The notes below the pieces were generated by a model. It worked only from the letters and a program-made list of their open reading frames with translations, did not search any database and was not told the origin of the DNA. The position numbers were made by a program, and so were the translations under genes. From an uncultured Bryobacterales bacterium (GTDB lineage: Bacteria > Acidobacteriota > Terriglobia > Bryobacterales > Bryobacteraceae), in contig CALMAV010000300.1 in the NCBI GenBank assembly GCA_937859895.1, forward strand, positions 1-34,667: a stretch of DNA of 34,667 nt, in the 5' to 3' direction. Below, one piece after another: positions 16,055-24,993 of this stretch (within the stretch, counting starts at the first letter, position 1; each line of letters begins with the position of its first letter).

Positions 16055-18806
16055 GAATACCTAAATCCTGTTTGGATGATTTCTCGACCTGCTTTTCTAC
16101 CTGCTGGATGAGCTGCTTCTGATAGTGGGCAAGTTGCTCGGATGACAGCGCTTTCTCTGTTTCATTCGGACGATGCAGGACTCGGAGAAGCTGCGCAGCG
16201 TCATCAGCAAAGACTTGGATGTCATGCTCGGGACGTGACGCGGCGACATAAGCAAATACTTCATTGAGCAAGCCGCGTAGCCGTGGATCGGAACTGTTCA
16301 CATTGATTAAGACCCGGTCTACCGTCTTCGATTGCGCTGAGTGGGAAGTCATGGAATAGGCGTGGTCGATTTGCCGATGCTCCTGCAAGTTGAACTTGAG
16401 GACCCGGCTCTTACGGTCCAGCACGAGCTCCGCATTGCCTTGGGCATCAATTGCACGAAGTGTTCCAGTGTCCCGAGTGTTGGTGCCAAGCTTCTTGTTC
16501 TTAGCGAGAAACTGAACACGTTCGCCGGCAGAAAACTCCTGCATCCGGGTCTCGAACGTGTTGACGCCATGAGCGCGCGCCGGATCATAAGTAACGACGC
16601 GGCCGTCTTGCGTCTTGACGGTGAGCTTGTTGGCATCTGTATTCCGGGCGAGGATGGTTGCGTACTGACCGGCCTTGACTCCGACCTGTTTGTTTGCGCT
16701 TCGATACTGCAGAGTGTCTCCAATCCGATAGGCGCTGGCCCGCGTGGTGTCGGCTACCGTGATGTCGCGGCCTACCAGAATCGAGAGCTGAAAGCCGTCT
16801 TTCGCTAGGCTCTCCTGCTTGCGCAACTCAGCTCGGATGGCGTTGTTCAGCTGCATCCGGCTGTCGTTGTCGGGCGAAACAACCAGCGTTCCTTTGGGAG
16901 ACAAGGCATATGCCGCCGCAATTTGCGCGAACCGTTCCCGGCTGTTGCTGTACTCATGGATGCGATTCTGCTCGGTCAGCAGACTCAGCGCTTGCTCGGT
17001 TTGGCCATGCCGAAAGCTGAGAACGACCTGCTTCAACTCCGGGCTTTTCTGGCGATAGATGCGGTTAAAGTGTGCCGTCTTCATCCCGGCTTCCTGCAGC
17101 ATCTGAAAGACACGCCCGGCTTCCACGGACGTATGCTGACCGACCTTCCCGCCGCCTGCGGGTGCGTCGTCGCCGACGAACAGAACGTGATCGTGTGGCG
17201 TCAGCGTTTTCAAGAATTCGAGAATGTTTTTGGTTGAGGCCAGGCTTGTCTCGTCCAAGATGTAGAAGGTTTTCTGAGCGCTTTGCCCGGGATGCGACGA
17301 ATGGATGTGCCGCTGCAGAGTTGTCGAAACAATGCCTTTGCCGCTCAGCTCTTGCGTGGCGCTACCGGTAGGGGCTAGGCCTCGGACCCGGAAACCTCGG
17401 GCTTCGGCGAACTCTTTGAGGATGCCGGCAGCGGTACTCTTCGCACTTCCGGCAGCGCCGTTTAACGCGACAATCTGATCGCGAGTTCCCAGGATGTCGC
17501 GCAGGATCTGCTGCCGTTTTGGATTGTCGGCGAGCTGTTGGAAGCGGCTGAGGTCCGCATTTTGCAAGATCGGCTCAACCGTGTTCTGCCCGGCCAGCAC
17601 CCGCTCAACGGTCGCCCGTTCTGCCTGGAGTGTCTCGTGGGTGGCATACCGGGCGCCGGGCGCCGTGTCCCGGTAATGATGGACCGGAACCAGCTTACCC
17701 GTTTCAATACGTTTGGCAATCTCGGCTTCGATGGCACTCCGGGGAACAGTACCGAGGCTGTAGCGGAGGGCTTCCCGCCCGAGTTGGTAGTGCTCGAAGG
17801 TGGCCAGTCGTTCGGAGAGGGATCGGGCTGCGTGGGACACGGCTCGCTCTGCCGTTGCTACCCGCTCGAGCTGCACAGGACCCCGCTCTATTGCCTCTGG
17901 AACCACCCGGAGTTCTTCCGTAAATGGCTGGCCGTGCTGAACCTGCGAGGCAATGAATTGTTCGGGCGTGAGGTCCAGTTTGGCTTCGCGGTTCCACGCG
18001 GACACAATGTGAGCGGACCGGCCGCCGCTCATACCGCGTCGTTCCATTTCCTCTTTGATCTGCTGTTTTCGATCGCTTTCGTGGTCTCGGTACTCGGGGG
18101 AGATGCCTCGGATTTCCGGAGCATAGGTGCCTTCGGCGAAGTCGATGTTGTAGCCAGCCTCTCGTCCTTGGCGTGTCAGTGAATCGTAAAAAGCTTGCAG
18201 CGCATACGACTTGGCGCGGTAAATCTCGACCGGATCAAGAGCCCGAAAGCGGTCATCGGTTTGCTGTACGTTCATCAGAACGTTGTGGAAATGAATGTGC
18301 GGTGCGCTGTATCCGTCAACCGGTCGGCTGGTCTCATGACGAAAGGTCGCAATGGCCCACTCGCCTGTGGTGATGCGCGGATTCGCCCCGCCGCCGTGTG
18401 CCTGCGCATACGTTTGGAGGGCAGTGAGTGCTTCTCGATTTGCCATCTCGGCCATCCGATAAATGCGGGGATCGCCGCCGACAATGGCGGCAATCGACCA
18501 GCTTTTCGGCAGTCCGAGGTTCACATCCCAGGCCGGAACGTGGGACGATTCGAGGCCTTCCCGCGTCAGTTTGGTGTCCCGGTGCTTAACTAATTGCTCG
18601 CCGGTAAGCGGATGTTGGCCCTCAATCATCCGCATGTATTGCTCTTCGGTAACTCGTCCAGAGAGTCCCAGCTTGGTCGCGAGTTCACCACTCCAGCGAC
18701 CGCGAGCGCTGCCATTTTCGGCGAAGTACGAGTTGCTGGCTGCTGCAAACTCGGCTTTAAAGTAATCCCGGGCCGTGCCCGCTCCTAGTTTGGCAATGAC
18801 GAGCAT
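16047..18806 (-). CDS. MobF-family conjugative relaxase/helicase (TrwC/TraI-like)
   Basis: N-terminal Tyr pairs (DYFKAEF...SNSYFAENGSARGRWSGELA), HIHFHN metal triad in APHIHFHNVLMNV, helicase P-loop LNGAAGSAKST, Walker B-like FYILDETSL. Confidence 0.93.
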   Translation of the reverse strand: MLVIAKLGAGTARDYFKAEFAAASNSYFAENGSARGRWSGELATKLGLSGRVTEEQYMRMIEGQHPLTGEQLVKHRDTKLTREGLESSHVPAWDVNLGLPKSWSIAAIVGGDPRIYRMAEMANREALTALQTYAQAHGGGANPRITTGEWAIATFRHETSRPVDGYSAPHIHFHNVLMNVQQTDDRFRALDPVEIYRAKSYALQAFYDSLTRQGREAGYNIDFAEGTYAPEIRGISPEYRDHESDRKQQIKEEMERRGMSGGRSAHIVSAWNREAKLDLTPEQFIASQVQHGQPFTEELRVVPEAIERGPVQLERVATAERAVSHAARSLSERLATFEHYQLGREALRYSLGTVPRSAIEAEIAKRIETGKLVPVHHYRDTAPGARYATHETLQAERATVERVLAGQNTVEPILQNADLSRFQQLADNPKRQQILRDILGTRDQIVALNGAAGSAKSTAAGILKEFAEARGFRVRGLAPTGSATQELSGKGIVSTTLQRHIHSSHPGQSAQKTFYILDETSLASTKNILEFLKTLTPHDHVLFVGDDAPAGGGKVGQHTSVEAGRVFQMLQEAGMKTAHFNRIYRQKSPELKQVVLSFRHGQTEQALSLLTEQNRIHEYSNSRERFAQIAAAYALSPKGTLVVSPDNDSRMQLNNAIRAELRKQESLAKDGFQLSILVGRDITVADTTRASAYRIGDTLQYRSANKQVGVKAGQYATILARNTDANKLTVKTQDGRVVTYDPARAHGVNTFETRMQEFSAGERVQFLAKNKKLGTNTRDTGTLRAIDAQGNAELVLDRKSRVLKFNLQEHRQIDHAYSMTSHSAQSKTVDRVLINVNSSDPRLRGLLNEVFAYVAASRPEHDIQVFADDAAQLLRVLHRPNETEKALSSEQLAHYQKQLIQQVEKQVEKSSKQDLGIHV

Positions 18807-18809
18807 GGC

Positions 18810-20789
18810 TTACTTCCTCTCTCCGGCGACTGGCTTGGCAGAGTTCTTGACGGGTGGCATGACGGCTTTGGGGGGAGTTGGCCAGACGGCTTGATTGTGG
18901 ATTGTGGAATTGTTGGCGATCACATGGAACGTAGGTGCGACAAAAGTTGAGTTGGTCACTACCGGCTCTGGTTCTGGCTCGACAGGATTTAGCGTCGGGA
19001 GTGGTTTTTTGACTACCTTGTTGCCCTTGCGCGGAACAAAAGCCGGGGCGGTTCCGATCTTTTGCATGATCGGCAGCTTGAATTTGACGACGAGGTTGCC
19101 GTATTTGAGGTAGCCTTCTCGGTCGCGTAGCCCGTGGAACTCAGCTGGTAAAAGCAGTTTCTCGATCACTCGCTCCGAACTGTAACTGTGTGCACCTTTC
19201 CCAGCGGCATGGGCCGGCCGAGTTTCTTTTACGCGCTCTCGTTCCACTTCTCCCACCATGTTCGAGACCCATTTCGACGCTTCATCTTCGGTCGTCCGCA
19301 TGAAGAACTTGGTAAAGGCTGCCGAGAAGATTGCCTCGGCTGTGTCGCCGTAGAGACTCTTAATTTGTGAGCGTCCCTGAAATCCCATCAAGGCTCGAAG
19401 GCTCTTGCGGCCTTCGGTTGCCATTGGCATTAGCTGCGGTAGTTTCTGAAACGTTTGCAGTTCATCGATCGCCATCAGCACGGGCGTAAGATCAGGGCGC
19501 TCGCCCTGCGAAAGCAGGTTAAGAATGAGCGAATCGAGCCATAACGATTGAATTGGACGGAGAGAATCTCGGGTCTTTTGAGTGTTGGTGACAAAAATCC
19601 AGCCCTTGCGGTGTTCGCACCAGTCGTTCAGAACGAAAGGCTTTTTCTCGGCACTTTCTTCGGGAAGCTGGCGAAGTGCGTGAGCAATCTGGGTGAGATG
19701 GCCGACCACAGCAGCCCGCTGATTGGGAGCGTTCTTGCCCATCATAGTCTCCAGTTCCGTTCCTTTCACTACGATGTCAATTAGGGGATCGGCATGCTCT
19801 AGCAGATGCGCCATCTCGTGAGAGTTCGGTTGAAAGTTGACGAGGATGTACCGCCAGATTAACTGGCTAGTGTAGGTGAAGAACCAGTTACGGTCTCCTG
19901 GCTCGCCTACGAAAAGGCTGGTGGCTTGAGCCATGGCATGGGTTCCGGCCAGCGCCGAATCGGACAAGTCGATCTCAGCGGAAGGGTTCCATGCCGGACA
20001 GCGAGCATCCATCGGATTCAGCACGACATCGCCGCGCTCTGCGTTGAAATAGCGGGAGATGAACTGCATGTGCGGGTCGCCGATAACCGCTGTTTCACCT
20101 CGTCTCGCAACCTCATCCAGGATCTGAAAGAAGAGGCTGGACTTACCTCCACCGGGATCGGCCATTGTGAGTATGTGGTTGTTCTCGTACTTCCGCTCGA
20201 TCCGAAGATACCTGCCGCTTTCGCCTTGCAGCCATTCGAGCGGGTTGCGTCGGTTCTCCAGCCGGAGAGGAAAACCATCGCCCTTTACTTGCCGATTAAA
20301 CTGCCATCGGGTTAGTAGATCCGGCCCTCGCAGCTTCACTCCGTCATGGGCTTTCTGCTTCCCCTTCTTCTTCAGGAATGTGCCGGCAACGAGCGACAAA
20401 AAGCACAAAGCGCCCCAAAGGCAGAGCGGAACCTCGGCAAACTGGAGCGGTGTCTTGCGCTCGTAGATCATCCATTGCAGCCAGTTTCCGAAGACTTGCG
20501 GCGTTGTGTAGGTGTATCGCAAACCCACGCCGTCCATGGTCTCGGGCATGGTGGCGAGGGTTGCGTCTTTGCCGTTCACCGTGATCACGCTGTAGCGTTT
20601 CGGCTTCTCTCCCCGACCGAAAAGGGAGAGCGATGGCATGTATTCGCAGGTCAGATAAGTAGCTAAGTACGAGCTCTGAATGGGTGCCAGAGTTTGATAC
20701 CAGAGGCTGAACGTCAGGGCTCCCGATAAGACGGCCAGGCCAGCCGTGAGCAGCAGACCGCCAGCTTTGGAAGGGAACACATTCGTCAT
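18810..20789 (-). CDS. Type IV coupling protein (VirD4/TraG/TrwB-like)
   Basis: N-terminal TM helices, Walker A MADPGGGKSSLFFQIL, AIDELQTFQKLPQLMPMATEGRK, GFQGRSQIKSLYG. Confidence 0.92.
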   Translation of the reverse strand: MTNVFPSKAGGLLLTAGLAVLSGALTFSLWYQTLAPIQSSYLATYLTCEYMPSLSLFGRGEKPKRYSVITVNGKDATLATMPETMDGVGLRYTYTTPQVFGNWLQWMIYERKTPLQFAEVPLCLWGALCFLSLVAGTFLKKKGKQKAHDGVKLRGPDLLTRWQFNRQVKGDGFPLRLENRRNPLEWLQGESGRYLRIERKYENNHILTMADPGGGKSSLFFQILDEVARRGETAVIGDPHMQFISRYFNAERGDVVLNPMDARCPAWNPSAEIDLSDSALAGTHAMAQATSLFVGEPGDRNWFFTYTSQLIWRYILVNFQPNSHEMAHLLEHADPLIDIVVKGTELETMMGKNAPNQRAAVVGHLTQIAHALRQLPEESAEKKPFVLNDWCEHRKGWIFVTNTQKTRDSLRPIQSLWLDSLILNLLSQGERPDLTPVLMAIDELQTFQKLPQLMPMATEGRKSLRALMGFQGRSQIKSLYGDTAEAIFSAAFTKFFMRTTEDEASKWVSNMVGEVERERVKETRPAHAAGKGAHSYSSERVIEKLLLPAEFHGLRDREGYLKYGNLVVKFKLPIMQKIGTAPAFVPRKGNKVVKKPLPTLNPVEPEPEPVVTNSTFVAPTFHVIANNSTIHNQAVWPTPPKAVMPPVKNSAKPVAGERK

Positions 20790-21139
20790 CGGGTTGCTCC
20801 TTTTCGGGTGGAGAGACTGAGCCAGCGCTCCACAATTCCCTCAGCGGAGGCTCGGGCTCGGCCTTCGATCTCCTCCTGGAAACTGTCGGTCGAGATGTCC
20901 TCACCTGAGTGCCAGGCGACCATTGTGAGCCGGTTCATCTCGCTCCCAATTGCCTGGAGAACCAGTCGCCGCCGCTCTTCAGGAGACACTTGGAGTGACC
21001 GCAGAAGCACCTCGCGGCTCATCTCGCCCGCGCTTTTCCGCAGTTCAACCGCCCGTGTTTCAAGGGCTTCTTTGTCGCTCGGGCGCAGCCGAATGTTGAG
21101 TTGCTCGGTAAAAATCCGTCCATTTTGCGCAGTTTGCAT
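20786..21139 (-). CDS. Relaxosome accessory DNA-binding protein (MobC/TrwA-like)
   Basis: FTEQLNIRLRPSDKEALETRAVELRKSAGEMSREVLLRSL; between oriT and T4CP as trwA is in R388; RBS aggagtg before the Met at 21139. Confidence 0.7.
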   Translation of the reverse strand: MQTAQNGRIFTEQLNIRLRPSDKEALETRAVELRKSAGEMSREVLLRSLQVSPEERRRLVLQAIGSEMNRLTMVAWHSGEDISTDSFQEEIEGRARASAEGIVERWLSLSTRKGATR

Positions 21140-21170
21140 GACACTCCTTTTCTGTTCTGAAATCAATGAG

Positions 21171-21208
21171 TTAGCGAAGGCTATACGCCGGATTAGCGAA
21201 GGCTATAC
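21171..21208. repeat. Two 16-bp direct repeats ttagcgaaggctatac with 22-bp period
   Basis: Exact copies at 21171-21186 and 21193-21208. Confidence 0.9.
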
Positions 21209-21219
21209 ACGGTATAGCC
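21201..21219. repeat. Inverted repeat ggctatac-acg-gtatagcc in oriT
   Basis: Perfect 8-bp arms. Confidence 0.85.
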
Positions 21220-21258
21220 GGGGCTAACCGAATGTTTGTAAATGCTAGACACCGAACG

Positions 21259-21276
21259 GGATAGCCCCGGCTATCC
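21259..21276. repeat. Inverted repeat ggatagcc-cc-ggctatcc in oriT
   Basis: Perfect 8-bp arms between the imperfect outer repeat tgctagacacc / ggcgtctagta (21243-21253, 21292-21302). Confidence 0.85.
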
Positions 21277-21430
21277 TGCAGATCCCTGGAAGGCGTCTAG
21301 TATTGTCTAAGTTCAAAAGGTGCGAAGCGCCGTCTCCCCTGGCAGAAGAAACGCTCCGGAAACACGCAACAACTCACTTATCCGACACAGCTGAGTCGCT
21401 AATAGATTGCTGACTGTGCGCTGAACTAAT

Positions 21431-22828
21431 TCAAAGAGAAACTCCGAAGTCTCGCTGAACTTCAGGAGTTTCGGCGGCTAATTGCTGCGCTCTCTCTGGC
21501 TGAATGAATACTGCTTGCTGCGGTTGAGAAATCGTCCAGGGTTGGGAAAGTTCTCGTGTGACTGTTGCAGAATTTGCCTGTGACAGTTGCTGAATCGCAA
21601 CGTCAAGATACGCATAGCGACTCGCCGGATCTTCTGCGCTTTGACCCGGAGTTTCCATGCGGTGAGAGGACTGAACAGACTCCGAAATACCGGCGGAAAC
21701 CTCCTGTTTCTGTAGCGTCTCGGATACTCGAACCGAAGCATTCTCGTACTCATAACTCGGGGCGGTAACAACGTGAGTGATGAAAAGCCGAGCCTTTTCT
21801 GCTGACGAAAAACGACCGTCCTCCAGAGAAACGCCCTGGTCTAAAAACAAGCCGGCTGTCGCGTCGAAGCCCTCTCCATTTGTCCAGACCGTAGCCAAAA
21901 CTTCACCCGTCTGATCCGCTAAAACCTGCCGTGATCCAGCTAAATCCCAAGTCAAGATAGGCTGTTCGGATACCGGGTCTTGCACATATACCGGTTCTTG
22001 TATATATCCTTCTTCCTCGTAATCCAGCATCTGTTCTTTGGTCATAGTCATCCCAGCAGAGTCTACGTATTGTGCTGAGACCGATTCTGGATAGAGAACA
22101 TGGTCATACTTGGCAAGATACTTTTCTTTATCTTCGCCATACAAATCTTCATCCGCGCAAAAGTTTACTTCACTCTTTAGTTCACTGAGTACTTCGCGTT
22201 CTAATTGATCGAAGCTGATGTCAGCAGATCGGTATTCGGAAGGCTTAGCGTTATGCTCGGCAACACGTTCCAAGTAATGATCCCGGATAGCTTCTGACTC
22301 CTCAGGAGAGCGCAGTAAATCGCGCGTCCAACGCTCTGCCAAATAGTCATGCATTGATTGTCCGGGTTCGTTTCCAATGTGGTTATCCGGCTGCATCTCC
22401 ATAACCCAATCGACCTCTTGTTGATACGCTGCGTCCTTGTGAGCAAGCAACCTTTCTGCGGGAAGATCAATAATCTCAGGAACGGTATCAAGGCTAAGAC
22501 CACTGTCTTTCGCGTAATCCCGCAGGTACTGAGCCAGCCGATTTTGTTCAGCCAGAACGGCCATAAAACGCTCGTCTAGGACAGCATGTTCCTTGTTGCC
22601 GGACGCCAAATCGTGCGCCCAATAGTCTGTCAGTTCCATGCGCGACTCCTGCAAGTAGCCAGCCACATCCGCAATGAGCGCGGCTTCTCCCATCCGGTGA
22701 CTCTCAGCCATTTTTTGTTCCGTCACACGGGCCTCCACCTCCACTTGGTAAGAGATTTCCTCCGGTGCTGGAGCCTGAAGTTTGTCAGTAAACAAATTGC
22801 GAACACGCTCGGAAAATGATGGCATCAA
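21431..22828 (-). CDS. Acidic 465-aa protein of unknown function adjacent to oriT
   Basis: Long ORF, 4-nt overlap with upstream ORF, end of the trb operon; no recognised domain. Confidence 0.8.
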   Translation of the reverse strand: MMPSFSERVRNLFTDKLQAPAPEEISYQVEVEARVTEQKMAESHRMGEAALIADVAGYLQESRMELTDYWAHDLASGNKEHAVLDERFMAVLAEQNRLAQYLRDYAKDSGLSLDTVPEIIDLPAERLLAHKDAAYQQEVDWVMEMQPDNHIGNEPGQSMHDYLAERWTRDLLRSPEESEAIRDHYLERVAEHNAKPSEYRSADISFDQLEREVLSELKSEVNFCADEDLYGEDKEKYLAKYDHVLYPESVSAQYVDSAGMTMTKEQMLDYEEEGYIQEPVYVQDPVSEQPILTWDLAGSRQVLADQTGEVLATVWTNGEGFDATAGLFLDQGVSLEDGRFSSAEKARLFITHVVTAPSYEYENASVRVSETLQKQEVSAGISESVQSSHRMETPGQSAEDPASRYAYLDVAIQQLSQANSATVTRELSQPWTISQPQQAVFIQPERAQQLAAETPEVQRDFGVSL

Positions 22829-23106
22829 GCGACCTCCTTTTGTGTTTTCGGAGTCTTCGAAGCCCTCGGTTTACGCTGACCAACCAGCGCAACTACTGCT
22901 GGCGCATTGCCTGTGCCACTGGCTTCCTTCCAGGCTTTCCAGTCTTTGTCGGCAAATAACAGCCGGACGGCCTGACCCACAACATAGTCTTCGCTGGAGT
23001 TAACTGCGGAAGCGTACAGCTTCAACTCTTCTAGTTCGTCAGCGCGAATTTTACACTTGAGATCGATAAGCGGTGTCTTGTCTTCGGGTTTAATGAGTGG
23101 CATCAA
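22825..23106 (-). CDS. Small hypothetical protein, possible RHH-like N-terminus
   Basis: PLIDLKCKIRADELEELKLYASAVNSSEDYVVGQAVRLLF; overlaps both neighbours. Confidence 0.65.
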   Translation of the reverse strand: MMPLIKPEDKTPLIDLKCKIRADELEELKLYASAVNSSEDYVVGQAVRLLFADKDWKAWKEASGTGNAPAVVALVGQRKPRASKTPKTQKEVA

Positions 23107-23623
23107 TCTTCCTTTCGGTAATGAGAAACGGGGTTACATGGTAGAGAACGGCCCGGCGTTCGACCGGTCCAAAGTAACGAGAGTCAAAGCTGTTCCGGTT
23201 GAATCGGCTAATGGCCCAGAGTCCCGTTGTGTACGTGCCGAATGGGTAATGAGGGAGTGGCTGACCGGAACTGGAGAGCGTTTTCGGTGCGGTGTTCGGC
23301 AGCAAGATTCCGTGCACTGAAAAGCCAGCAACCGAGAGCGTGACGGGAGCAGAAGGGGATGCCGAGACAAGTGGCTTGAGGATCGGCAGCACCTGCCCAG
23401 GACAGGAACCTTGCGGCAACTCAAGGCCGCGGTGTTGAGCATCCAACAGCACGGGAAGGGGCAAACAAAACGCAGCATACGGACCGTTAGGAGTCTCGCG
23501 GTATAGTCCGAGCGGCACCGAGTCTGACCAGTTCGGATGAAGGTGAGCGCGAGAGAGGAGAGGCGGAGCCACCGCAAAAGAACCGGCAAGCAAGAGCGTG
23601 ATCAGGGCAGGCTTGCGCTTCAC
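23090..23623 (-). CDS. TraF-like S26 peptidase (conjugative pilin processing)
   Basis: Leader/TM then NWSDSVPLGLYRE and SRFNRNSFDSRYFGPV, typical of TraF-type S26 peptidases. Confidence 0.82.
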   Translation of the reverse strand: MKRKPALITLLLAGSFAVAPPLLSRAHLHPNWSDSVPLGLYRETPNGPYAAFCLPLPVLLDAQHRGLELPQGSCPGQVLPILKPLVSASPSAPVTLSVAGFSVHGILLPNTAPKTLSSSGQPLPHYPFGTYTTGLWAISRFNRNSFDSRYFGPVERRAVLYHVTPFLITERKIDATH

Positions 23624-24993
23624 TTGGCCACCCTCATCGGTTCGTACGGACCAGGAAACACCATGTCCTTCTTCACGGAAACAGCAAAGATCTTGCCCGG
23701 TGGAATGTTCAAGGTTGGCTGGATGTTGAGGTTCCGCTGAGTTAACTGCTCGCCCAGTTGCGACGCTTGCGTACCCACTCCGGAGGCAATGACTTGTCCG
23801 GTAGATGGGTAAGACAACACGCTGCCGTTGGTGCGATTCTGCGAAATTTGCAGCCCTGCCGAGAGCAGCGAAGTGAGAGCAACGCCGGCAATCAATCGTT
23901 TGTAATGGTTGTCAACCTTGCCCGTCAGACCAGTCGAGCCATCGGCGTCGTGGGAAGGCATCCGGTCTAAATCGATGAAAGTTCCGTCAGGAAAGTAGAT
24001 AGCGGTCCAAACAATCTGGACGCGCTTCTGCGCGTAGCTGATGTTGGAGTTGTACTCCCCAACTAAGCGGGAACCAGCGGGAATCTCGACGTAGGTTTGG
24101 GTGGGCGAATCGAAGACATCGCGCACCACTTCGGCAACCAGATCGCCCGGCAAATCGGAGACGGCGGCGGCGGGAAGCGAGGCCGGAATGACTGTGCCGC
24201 GCTGCACAACCCAGCGGCTGATCGGAACACTGCGCGTGGTTTTTAGGTAGTCGTCGCCGGTCGGTTCGCCCTCAGCGAACTTACGCTTTTCTCCTTGCGC
24301 GTTCTGTGCTCGGTAGCCATCCTGGGTCTCGCCTGAGTTCGGGAAAAGCGAAGTCGAGGGAGCCGAAGCACTGCCGACGGCGGCTGCATTCTGCCGCAAA
24401 AGGGAATCGAGTTGCGGCAAAGGAGAAGTTGTTGGATCGGAAGAAGTAATCGTAGAGCGGCTCTGCTCGGTCGCTCCCGTGGGCGCTTGCATTGCTTGCT
24501 CCTCGCGCTCTTCTCGTCGGGAGCGGGCCTGTTCCTGACGACTCCGAGCGGTTTCAACGGGAGTTCCAGATGGGTACGAAGCAGGCTGATATTGCGGTGG
24601 ATAAGCTCCCGGGACAGGTGGGTACGGACCCGCATAGCCAGTTGGCGGAAGGCTTCCCGGTTGCCCTCCAGGTGTGCCGGGTATTCCTGGAGGGGTCGGA
24701 ACACCATTTGGCAGGGGAGATGGAGGAAGGGCTGGAATGATGGGTGCCGAGCCGGTCGAGGGTGTCTCGCGCTCTACTTGGCCGCGGTTGCTGGTCGCGG
24801 ATTCAGTCGAGACAGACTGTAGCTGCTGATGCTCCGTTTGCGCTCGTTTCCTTGCCGAGCGAACATGAAAACCATAAATGACAGAAAGAATTGCGACTAC
24901 CACAGCAGTGCCACCGATCCAGACCAGGCGTGGCGAAATAGGACTGGTTACGAAAGGGATTCGACCTTTCAAATCAATTGCCATGGCTCGCAC
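23620..24993 (-). CDS. trbI: TrbI/VirB10-family T4SS protein
   Basis: Single N-terminal TM, proline-rich linker, GTVIPASLPAAAVSDLPGDLVAEVVRDVFDSPTQTYVEIPAGSRLVGEYNS. Confidence 0.92.
   Translation of the reverse strand: MRAMAIDLKGRIPFVTSPISPRLVWIGGTAVVVAILSVIYGFHVRSARKRAQTEHQQLQSVSTESATSNRGQVERETPSTGSAPIIPALPPSPLPNGVPTPPGIPGTPGGQPGSLPPTGYAGPYPPVPGAYPPQYQPASYPSGTPVETARSRQEQARSRREEREEQAMQAPTGATEQSRSTITSSDPTTSPLPQLDSLLRQNAAAVGSASAPSTSLFPNSGETQDGYRAQNAQGEKRKFAEGEPTGDDYLKTTRSVPISRWVVQRGTVIPASLPAAAVSDLPGDLVAEVVRDVFDSPTQTYVEIPAGSRLVGEYNSNISYAQKRVQIVWTAIYFPDGTFIDLDRMPSHDADGSTGLTGKVDNHYKRLIAGVALTSLLSAGLQISQNRTNGSVLSYPSTGQVIASGVGTQASQLGEQLTQRNLNIQPTLNIPPGKIFAVSVKKDMVFPGPYEPMRVAK

Larger units (their letters stand above)
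21165..21330 (+). other. Candidate oriT with R388-like nic
   Basis: AGTATTGTCT/A (predicted cleavage 21308/21309) resembles R388 GCGTATTGTCT/A; 22-bp-phased direct repeats and several inverted repeats; located as oriT-trwABC. Confidence 0.82.

Noticed and set aside
17538-18182. 214-aa plus-strand ORF opposite the relaxase
   Set aside because: Fully antisense to a well-supported relaxase frame with no recognisable motif; long shadow ORF.
20344-20904. 186-aa minus ORF overlapping the coupling protein in another frame
   Set aside because: Out-of-frame shadow of the T4CP and accessory gene.
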